Shown here in pieces: positions 30,393 through 40,125 of a DNA stretch of 64,000 nucleotides (the first letter of the stretch is position 1; each line of letters opens with the position of its first letter). The stretch is from positions 1-64,000 of the forward strand of contig JAUCBJ010008829.1 of assembly GCA_032718475.1 (NCBI GenBank), read 5' to 3'. Under the pieces are notes generated by a model. The model made no database searches. It was given only the letters and a program-made list of their open reading frames with translations, and was not told the DNA's origin. The position numbers and the translations under genes are program-made. This DNA is from Nemertoderma westbladi (lineage: Eukaryota; Xenacoelomorpha; Nemertodermatida; Nemertodermatidae).

Positions 30393-33300
30393 TTGATACC
30401 CGAAGGTAGGGGTGGGCGCTACTCCTATCTGCTACCCGAGGGTAGGGGTGGGTGCTACTCCTATCTGCTATCCGAAGGAAGGGGTGGGTGCTACTCCTAT
30501 CTGCTACCCGAAGGTAGGGGTGGCCGCTACTCCTTTCTGCTACCCGAAGGTAGGGGTGGGTGCTACTCCTATCTGCTACCCTAAGGTAGGGGTGGGCGCT
30601 ACTCCTATCTGATACCCGAAGGTAGGGGTGGACGCTACTCCTATTTGCTACCCGAAGGTAGGGGTGGACGCTACTCCTATCTGCTACCCGAAGGTAGGGG
30701 TGGCGCTACTTCTATCTGCTTCCCGAGGGTAGGGGTGGACGCTACTCCTATCTGCTACCCGAAGGTAGGGGTGGGCGGTACTCCTATCTGCTACGCAAAG
30801 GTAGGGGTGGCGCTACTCCTATCTGCTTCCCGAGGGTAGGGTTGGATGCTACACCTATCTGCTACCCGAAGGTATGGGTGAGCGCTACTCCTATCTGATA
30901 CCCGAAGGTAGGGGTGGGCGCTACTCCTCTCTAATACCCGAAGGTATAGAGTTTGGCGCTTCTCCTATCTGCTACCCGAAGAGAGGGGTGGGCGCTACTC
31001 CTATCTGCTTCCCGAGGGTAGGAGTGGGCGCTACCATGACCTACTATAACACCTAAGGTGCTACTAAGGTGGTACTACCCGAAGGTACGGGTGGTGAGCT
31101 ACTCCTATCTGCTTCCCGAGGGTAGGGGTGGGCGCTACCATAACCTACTATAACACCTAAGGTGCTACTAAGGTGGTACTACCCGAAGGTACGGGTGGTG
31201 AGCTACTCCTATCTGCTTCCCGAGGGTAGGGGAGGGCGCTACTCCTATCTGCTACCCGAGGGTAGGGGTGGGCGCTACTCCTATCTGCTACCCGAAGGTA
31301 GGGGTGGGCGCTACTCCTATCTGCTACCCGAAGGTAGGGGTGGGCGATACTCCTATCTGCTACCTGAGGGTAGGGGTGGGTGCTACTCCTATCTGCTTCC
31401 CGAGGGTAGGGGTGGGCGCTACCATAACCTACTATAACACCTAAGGTGCTACTAAGGTGGTACTACCCGAAGGTACGGGTGGTGAGCTACTCCTATCTGC
31501 TTCCCGAGGGTTGGGGTGGGCGCTACTCCTACCTGCTACCCGAAGGTAGGGGTGGCCGCTACTCCTTTCTGCTACCCGAAGGTAGGGGTGGACGCTACTC
31601 CTATCTGCTATCCGAAGGAAGGGGTGGGTGCTACTCCTATCTGCTACCCGAAGGTAGGGGTGGCCGCTACTCCTTTCTGCTACCCGAAGGTAGGGGTGGG
31701 TGCTACTCCTATCTGCTACCCTAAGGTAGGGGTGGGCGCTACTCCTATCTGATACCCGAAGGTAGGGGTGGACGCTACTCCTATTTGCTACCCGAAGGTA
31801 GGGGTGGACGCTACTCCTATCTGCTACCCGAAGGTAGGGGTGGCGCTACTTCTATCTGCTTCCCGAGGGTAGGGGTGGACGCTACTCCTATCTGCTACCC
31901 GAAGGTAGGGGTGGGCGGTACTCCTATCTGCTACGCAAAGGTAGGGGTGGCACTACTCCTATCTGCTTCCCGAGGGTAGGGTTGGATGCTACACCTATCT
32001 GCTACCCGAAGGTATGGGTGAGCGCTACTCCTATCTGATACCCGAAGGTAGGGGTGGGCGCTACTCCTCTCTAATACCCGAAGGTATAGAGTTTGGCGCT
32101 TCTCCTATCTGCTACCCGAAGAGAGGGGTGGGCGCTACTCCTATCTGCTTCCCGAGGGTAGGAGTGGGCGCTACCATGACCTACTATAACACCTAAGGTG
32201 CTACTAAGGTGGTACTACCCGAAGGTACGGGTGGTGAGCTACTCCTATCTGCTTCCCGAGGGTAGGGGTGGGCGCTACCATAACCTACTATAACACCTAA
32301 GGTGCTACTAAGGTGGTACTACCCGAAGGTACGGGTGGTGAGCTACTCCTATCTGCTTCCCGAGGGTAGGGGAGGGCGCTACTCCTATCTGCTACCCGAG
32401 GGTAGGGGTGGGCGCTACTCCTATCTGCTACCCGAAGGTAGGGGTGGGCGCTACTCCTATCTGCTACCCGAAGGTAGGGGTGGGCGATACTCCTATCTGC
32501 TACCTGAGGGTAGGGGTGGGTGCTACTCCTATCTGCTTCCCGAGGGTAGGGGTGGGCGCTACCATAACCTACTATAACACCTAAGGTGCTACTAAGGTGG
32601 TACTACCCGAAGGTACGGGTGGTGAGCTACTCCTATCTGCTTCCCGAGGGTTGGGGTGGGCGCTACTCCTACCTGCTACCCGAAGGTAGGGGTGGCCGCT
32701 ACTCCTTTCTGCTACCCGAAGGTAGGGGTGGACGCTACTCCTATCTGCTATCCGAAGGAAGGGGTGGGTGCTACTCCTATCTGCTACCCGAAGGTAGGGG
32801 TGGCCGCTACTCCTTTCTGCTACCCGAAGGTAGGGGTGGGTGCTACTCCTATCTGCTACCCTAAGGTAGGGGTGGGCGCTACTCCTATCTGATACCCGAA
32901 GGTAGGGGTGGACGCTACTCCTATTTGCTACCCGAAGGTAGGGGTGGACGCTACTCCTATCTGCTACCCGAAGGTAGGGGTGGCGCTACTTCTATCTGCT
33001 TCCCGAGGGTAGGGGTGGACGCTACTCCTATCTGCTACCCGAAGGTAGGGGTGGGCGGTACTCCTATCTGCTACGCAAAGGTAGGGGTGGCACTACTCCT
33101 ATCTGCTTCCCGAGGGTAGGGTTGGATGCTACACCTATCTGCTACCCGAAGGTATGGGTGAGCGCTACTCCTATCTGATACCCGAAGGTAGGGGTGGGCG
33201 CTACTCCTCTCTAATACCCGAAGGTATAGAGTTTGGCGCTTCTCCTATCTGCTACCCGAAGAGAGGGGTGGGCGCTACTCCTATCTGCTTCCCGAGGGTA

Positions 33301-33810
33301 GGAGTGGGCGCTACCATGACCTACTATAACACCTAAGGTGCTACTAAGGTGGTACTACCCGAAGGTACGGGTGGTGAGCTACTCCTATCTGCTTCCCGAG
33401 GGTAGGGGTGGGCGCTACCATAACCTACTATAACACCTAAGGTGCTACTAAGGTGGTACTACCCGAAGGTACGGGTGGTGAGCTACTCCTATCTGCTTCC
33501 CGAGGGTAGGGGAGGGCGCTACTCCTATCTGCTACCCGAGGGTAGGGGTGGGCGCTACTTCTATCCGCTACCCAAAAGTAGAGTTTGGCGCTACTCCTAT
33601 CTGCTACCCGAAGGTAGGGGTGGGCGCTACTCCTATCTGCTACCCGAAGGTAGGGGTGGGCGCTACTCCTATCTGCTACCCGAAGGTAGGGGTGGGCGCT
33701 ACTCCTATCTGCTACCTGAGGGTAGGGGTGGGCGCTACTTCTATCCGCTACCCGAAGGTAGGGGTGGGCGCTACTCCTATCTGCTACCCGAAGGTAGGGG
33801 TGGGCGCTAC
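30393..33810. repeat. Higher-order repeat, period 1140 bp, about three copies
   Basis: Landmarks repeat every 1140 bp (30645, 31785, 32925; 31162, 32302, 33442). The copies are almost identical; the only difference I noticed is ggtggcgcta versus ggtggcacta near 30810, 31950 and 33090. Each contains a distinct insert, ctataacacctaaggtgcta followed by ctaaggtggtacta. This indicates very recent amplification. Confidence 0.9.
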
Positions 33811-34307
33811 TCCTATCTGCTACCCGAAGGTAGGGGTGGGCGCTACTCCTATCTGCTACCCGAAGGTAGGGGTGGGCGCTACTCCTATCTGCTACCCGAA
33901 GGTAGGGGTGGGCGCTACTCCTATCTGCTACCCGAAGGTAGGGGTGGGCGCTACTCCTATCTGCTACCCGAAGGTAGGGGTGGGCGCTACTCCTATCTGC
34001 TACCCGAAGGTAGGGGTGGGCGCTACTCCTATCTGCTACCCGAAGGTAGGGGTGGGCGCTACTCCTATCTGCTACCCGAAGGTAGGGGTGGGCGATACTC
34101 CTATCTGCTACCTGAGGGTAGGGGTGGGCGCTACTCCTATCTGCTACCCGAAGGTAGGGGTGGGCGATTCTCCTATCTGCTACCTGAGGGTAGGGGTGGA
34201 CGCTACTCATATCTGCTACCCGAAGGTAAGGGTGGACGCTACTCCTATCTAATACCCGAAGGTATAGAGTTTGGCGCTTCTCCTATCTGCTACCCGAAGG
34301 TAGGGGT

Positions 34308-34416
34308 TGGTCATTTTATCGACCCCAGTAGATGAAAGGTTAAGTTGACCCTGCGGGGCTAAACCTACAACCAATAGATTGCAAGCCCGGCGCTCAACCA
34401 ACTGAACTACCCCGCC
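34308..34416 (-). mobile_element. tRNA-Ala-derived SINE with a Ceph-like domain
   Basis: The reverse strand begins GGCGGGGTAGTTCAGTTGG and TTGAGCGCCGGGCTTGCAA, a tRNA-Ala-like head with A-box and TGC anticodon position. A degenerate B-box (GGTTTAGCCC) follows. Next come CAACTTAACCTTTCATC and ACTGGGGTCGATAAAATGACC-type sequence, close to the conserved central domain I recall from cephalopod and other metazoan SINEs. The anticodon stem cannot form, so it is not a functional tRNA gene. Confidence 0.6.
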
Positions 34417-35150
34417 TTTTTCAACCAACTTACATTACCCCAACAATAAGGACGTATTTGATCGGCCTCTACCTACCCAAAGCTCCTTTCCAACGAGATA
34501 TTAATTTGTCGAAGTGGGATTTGCGTCGAGTTTAATATTATATTGGTTGGTATATTCAATAGTTCGGTATTAGGAGGACTAACACAGGAGGTGAGTATAA
34601 TTTATTGAGTATTATTACATCATATTTGTAATGAATATTTTACATTTCGTTTAAGAATCTTAACATAATGGAAATTAATAAAGAGAAGTCGGATTGCACA
34701 TGTTATTATAATAATATTACAATCTGGTGTAAAACAGAAATCCAAATAAATGTTCACGGATTGTATTAATTATGAATAAAATAATCAATTAATAACAATG
34801 AGTTATTAACTTTGTGTATTTCAGTGGCTTGTTAGTAGATACTTCAAAGTCCTAGAAAAGTTTATACCGATTTTATTCAATGGCTTCGCTAACCATGCTA
34901 ATGATAATGTAACAACACTAGAATTTATTTATGAAGTTCGATATTTCGTGTGTCAGATTATAAGTAAAAAAATCATTGGATCATTGGAACTATGACCAAT
35001 ATGACGAACTGTGACAATTGGCCGATGGACAATTTAATTGCCCCCCAGGACAAGCCCATGGACAATTGTCACCCGATATCCTATATCATTTGACGGAATA
35101 TATTTTTTAAAGGCTACCAATTAATGTCATCCCAAAATTGTTGAAAATTT
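34417..35150. other. Intergenic, AT-rich
   Basis: No gene or repeat was recognised apart from a short inverted ggacaatt/aattgtc pair near 35026-35071. Confidence 0.6.
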
Positions 35151-35204
35151 CACCAAAAAAAATATAAAAAAAAAATATAAAAAAATAAATAAATAAATGC
35201 TCCC

Positions 35205-35480
35205 CAAAACCAATTATTAGCACCAAAATAAATGACAAAACCCCCAAAATAATTACAAATTTTCCCAAAACAAATACATTTTCGCCCAAAATAAATACAT
35301 TATCCACCAAAACAAATACATTTTCCCCCAAAACAAATACATTTTCCCCCAAAACAAATACATTTTCGCCCTAAATAAATACATTTCCCCCAAAACAAAT
35401 AGATTTTCCCCCAAAATAAAAATACATTTTCCCCCAAAACAAATACATTTTTGCCCAAAATAAATACATAATCCCCAAAA
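35205..35480 (-). repeat. 21-bp satellite, short inverted array
   Basis: On the top strand units read ccccaaaacaaatacatttt (about 21 bp). On the minus strand this is GAAAATGTATTTGTTTTGGGG-like, clearly related to the 21-bp unit of the large array at 36075-39330 but in opposite orientation. Units are diverged. Confidence 0.8.
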
Positions 35481-36074
35481 ATAAATACTACTGCAGCAAT
35501 AAGCCTAGCACTTCCTGGAATTTAGATAAAAACTTCGAGACAGGGGGGGAAACTGGACGCAAAACCCGCCTTGGCGAATTAATATCCCGCCTCAATGTTA
35601 AATTCTCAATTTAGGGAAAGGAGCAGGTTACAGTGGCACCTAATTTTAACCAAAACAATAAACTAACCACAATAGAACAGGTTACAGTTTTATTTTTGAG
35701 AATAATCAGCTGTTATTTGCGTCGAATTTCCCTTTGAGAGGGATGAATTTTTAATGCGTCCAGTCCCCCCCCCCCCCCCCCCCCCCCCCTATCTGAAAAC
35801 TTCAGTACTGCCGTAATACTGAAACCGAATAACAGAATAATATGCCATAGTCAATAATAGATAGCAAATAGGCCTATCGGTACGAATACTGAAACTGAAG
35901 TAGGCCTAATACTGTAGGTATATCGGTACGAAACCTAATAACAGAATACGTTGTTCTGAAGGCAATAGGCCTATCGGTACGAGTGCTGTAACTGAAGCAT
36001 GGCAACTGGCAAAAGCGTAGTTAATATAAAAATATTTGGTGCTGGAATAATTTATTTAGATTGACAAGTAATTA
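35481..36074. other. Spacer between oppositely oriented satellite arrays
   Basis: Contains a long C homopolymer (about 35766-35789) and repeated taggcctatcggtacga phrases. No gene is seen. Confidence 0.7.
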
Positions 36075-39000
36075 TTTTTGGGGGATAAATAATTGTTTTT
36101 GGGGGATAAATAATTGTTTTTGGGGGTAGAATAATTGTTTTTGGGGGCAGAATAATTGTTTTTGGGGGATGAATAATTGTTTTTGGGGAATCAATTTAAT
36201 TGTTTTTGGGGGATGAATAATTGTTTTTGGGGGATGAATAATTGTTATTGGGGGATGAGTAATTGTTTTTGGGGAATCAATACTTGTTTTGGGGGGATGA
36301 ATAATTGTTATTGGGGGATGAATAATTGTTTTTGGGGGAATCAATACTTGTTTTCGGGGGATGAATAATTGTTTTTGGGGGATGAATAATTGTTATTGGG
36401 GGATGAATAATTGCTTTTGGGGAATCAATACTTGTTTTTGGGGGATGAATAATTGTTTTTGGGGAATCAATTTAATTGTTTTTGGGGAATCAATTTAATT
36501 GTTTTTGGGGGATGAATAATTGTTTTTGGGGGATGAATAATTGTTTTTGGGGGATGAATAATTGTTTTTGGGGAATCAATAATTGTTTTTGGGGGATGAA
36601 TAATTGTTTTTGGGGGATGAATAATTGTTTTTGGGGAATCAATAATTGTTTTTGGGGGATGAATAATTGTTTTTGGGGGATGAATAATTGTTTTTGGGGA
36701 ATCAATAATTGTTTTTGGGGGATGAATAATTGTTTTTGGGGGATGAATAATTGTTTTTGGGGCATCAATAATTGTTTTTGGGGGATGAATAATTGTTTTT
36801 GGGGGATGAATAATTGTTTTTGGGGAATCGAATTTAATTGTTTTTGGGGGATGAATAATTGTTTTTGGGGGATGAATAATTGTTTTTGGGGATGAATAAT
36901 TGCTTTTGGGGAATCAATACTTGTTTTTGGGGAATCAATTTAATTGTTTTTGGGGAATCAATTTAATTGTTTTTGGGGGATGAATAATTGTTTTTGGGGG
37001 ATGAATAATTGTTTTTGGGGATGAATAATTGTTTTTGGGGAATCAATACTTGTTTTTGGGGGATGAATAATTGTTTTTGGGGGATGAATAATTGTTTTTG
37101 GGGAATCAATACTTGTTTTTGGGGGATGAATAATTGTTTTTGGGGGATGAATAATTGTTTTTGGGGAATCAATACTTGTTTTTGGGGGATGAATAATTGT
37201 TATTGGGGGATGAATAATTGTTTTTGGGGAATCAATACTTGTTTTCGGGGGATGAATAATTGTTTTTGGGGATGAATAATTGTTTTTGGGGATGAATAAT
37301 TGTTTTTGGGGAATCAATACTTGTTTTTGGGGGATGAATAATTGTTATTGGGGGATGAATAATTGTTTTTGGGGGATGAATAATTGTTTTTGGGGAATCA
37401 ATACTTGTTTTGGGGGGATGAATAATTGTTATTGGGGGATGAATAATTGTTTTTGGGGAATCAATACTTGTTTTGGGGGGATGAATAATTGTTAGTGGGG
37501 GATGAATAATTGTTTTTGGGGAATCAATACTTGTTTTCGGGGGATGAATAATTGTTTTTGGGGGATGAATAATTGTTATTGGGGGATGAATAATTGCTTT
37601 TGGGGAATCAATACTTGTTTTTGGGGGATGAATAATTGTTTTTGGGGAATCAATTTAATTGTTTTTGGGGAATCAATTTAATTGTTTTTGGGGGATGAAT
37701 AATTGTTTTTGGGGGATGAATAATTGTTTTTGGGGGATGAATAATTGTTTTTGGGGAATCAATTTAATTGTTTTTGGGGGATGAATAATTGTTTTTGGGG
37801 GATGAATAATTGTTTTTGGGGAATCAATTTAATTGTTTTTGGGGAATCAATACTTGTTTTTGGGGGATGAATAATTGTTTTTGGGGGATGAATAATTGTT
37901 TTTGGGGAATCAATTTAATTGTTTTTGGGGGATGAATAATTGTTTTTGGGGGATGAATAATTGTTTTTGGGGAATCAATTTAATTGTTTTTGGGGGATGA
38001 ATAATTGTTTTTGGGGGATGAATAATTGTTTTTGGGGGATGAATAATTGTTATTGGGGGATGAATAATTGTTTTTGGGGGATGAATAATTGTTTTTGGGG
38101 AATCAATTTAATTGTTTTTGGGGGATGAATAATTGTTTTTGGGGGATGAATAATTGTTTTTGGGGAATCAATTTAATTGTTTTTGGGGGATGAATAATTG
38201 TTTTTGGGGGATGAATAATTGTTTTTGGGGGATGAATAATTGTTTTTGGGGGATGAATAATTGTTTTTGGGGAATCAATTTAATTGTTTTTGGGGGATGA
38301 ATAATTGTTTTTGGGGGATGAATAATTGTTATTGGGGGATGAATAATTGTTTTTGGGGGATGAATAATTGTTTTTGGGGAATCAATTTAATTGTTTTTGG
38401 GGGATGAATAATTGTTTTTGGGGGATGAATAATTGTTTTTGGGGGATGAATAATTGTTTTTGGGGAATCAATTTAATTGTTTTTGGGGAATCAATTTAAT
38501 TGTTTTTGGGGAATCAATTTAATTGTTTTTGGGGGATGAATAATTGTTTTTGGGGGATGAATAATTGTTTTTGGGGAATCAATTTAATTGTTTTTGGGGG
38601 ATGAATAATTGTTTTTGGGGGATGAATAATTGTTTTTGGGGGATGAATAATTGTTTTTGGGGAATCAATTTAATTGTTTTTGGGGAATCAATACTTGTTT
38701 TTGGGGGATGAATAATTGTTTTTGGGGGATGAATAATTGTTTTTGGGGAATCAATTTAATTGTTTTTGGGGGATGAATAATTGTTTTTGGGGGATGAATA
38801 CTGTAATTGTTTGTGGGGAATCAATTTAATTGTTTTTGGGGGATGAATAATTGTTTTTGGGGGATGAATAATTGTTTTTGGGGGATGAATAATTGTTATT
38901 GGGGGATGAATAATTGTTTTTGGGGGATGAATAATTGTTTTTGGGGAATCAATTTAATTGTTTTTGGGGGATGAATAATTGTTTTTGGGGGATGAATAAT

Positions 39001-39330
39001 TGTTTTTGGGGAATCAATTTAATTGTTTTTGGGGGATGAATAATTGTTTTTGGGGGATGAATAATTGTTTTTGGGGGATGAATAATTGTTATTGGGGGAT
39101 GAATAATTGTTTTTGGGGGATGAATAATTGTTTTTGTGGAATCAATTTAATTGTTTTTGGGGGATGAATAATTGTTTTTGGGGGATGAATAATTGTTATT
39201 GGGGGATGAATAATTGTTTTTGGGGGATGAATAATTGTTTTTGGGGAATCAATTTAATTGTTTTTGGGGGATGAATAATTGTTTTTGGGGGATGAATAAT
39301 TGTTTTTGGGGAATCAATAATTGTTTTTGG
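36075..39330 (+). repeat. 21-bp G-rich satellite array, about 150 units
   Basis: The dominant unit is gggggatgaataattgtttt plus t (21 bp). A regular variant has ggggaatcaatttaattg (23 bp) or ggggaatcaatacttg. Variants recur in patterned order (two or three standard units then one variant), a sign of higher-order amplification. The period of 21 creates spurious MNNCFWG-type ORFs. The array decays into ttggtg-rich sequence at 39330-39430. Confidence 0.97.
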
Positions 39331-39430
39331 TGAGAGGAATATTCAACATTGGTGGATGCGAATTGGTGCTTCAAAACAATATATTTGGTGCAAAATAATT
39401 ATTTTGGTGTTAAATCATCTAATTTAGGGT

Positions 39431-40125
39431 GGCATTCAATTAGTGGCGTTTTTTAAACCTTATAATCGTTTGAATATTTTTAGTGTCCTATAGTATTCTG
39501 GAATTCACGTTCTAATAACCTTGATCATCACTTCTAAACTTTAATTGTTATGTTTTTTTTCATAATAATATTTTTTCTAGAACATTTTGATTGTCTTTAT
39601 TACAGTTAAAGCTTTTTTATTACACAATTTAAATAAAGGCTTCATTACGTGTTAATATTTTTATTCTTAAATAATTGTTACTTTTGCGCTCTAAAATCTA
39701 ATATACCCCAACATCGAACATCGGGAGAAAAAGGAGTACTTGTTTTGCTTATGGAAAAGGTAATCTAAAGGATTGTACCTATTTTACTTTTAAATAAAAG
39801 TAAAATAAAATATTTTTGTTGAAAGAGCATCTAAGTTCTTTGGAGTGTGTCATTGGATTGGGGGCAATTGTTCTGTGACGTTAATGTATATCGTAATATT
39901 TAATGCAAACCCCGCCTTACCATGAGGTTGAAATTATTGCAAATATAAATAGAATTTCAAACATTTATTTTAATGAAATAATGAGAATCCTTTGTCTGTC
40001 TAACAAACAGTAAACCAGAAATCTGGTAGAAAATAAAATAAAAATGTGTATCAAATAATATAATTCCTAAAATAAAGCCAAATAGATTGATTTACAGTAG
40101 AAACGGGATTTACAGTAGAAACGGA
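39431..40125. other. Intergenic, 3' flank of the ADAR gene
   Basis: AT-rich, no ORF. On the minus strand an AATAAA (39964-39969) lies about 160 bp beyond the ADAR stop and is a plausible poly(A) signal. The 20-bp phrase ttacagtagaaacgg is duplicated at 40093-40126. Confidence 0.5.

Larger units (their letters stand above)
25020..34307. repeat. 36-bp minisatellite array, about 250 units
   Basis: The basic unit reads gtgggcgctactcctatctg, then ctacccgaaggtaggg (36 bp). Variants include cttcccgagggtagg, gctatccgaaggaagg and gatacccgaaggagg. Each unit holds a short hairpin, CTACC-CGAA-GGTAG. Because 36 is divisible by 3, every frame reads as a 12-residue repeat (such as GGRYSYLLPEGR or VGATPICYPKVG). 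The long ORFs are therefore a by-product and not genes. The array ends against a SINE. Confidence 0.97.

Noticed and set aside
25076-34335. Many long overlapping ORFs with 12-residue repeats (YSYLLPEGRGGR, VGATPICYPKVG) on both strands
   Set aside because: They are forced by a 36-bp tandem repeat without stops in any frame; there are no unique flanking exons or start context.
34357-34416. tRNA-Ala gene on the minus strand
   Set aside because: The anticodon stem and T-arm cannot pair, and the sequence continues into a SINE body.
36177-37495. ORFs of MNNCFWG repeats and the reverse-strand IPQKQLF repeats
   Set aside because: A by-product of a 21-bp satellite; period divisible by three.
25020-39330. 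Possible CRISPR array because of regular direct repeats
   Set aside because: Units are contiguous with no unique spacers, no cas genes, and the genome is clearly metazoan.
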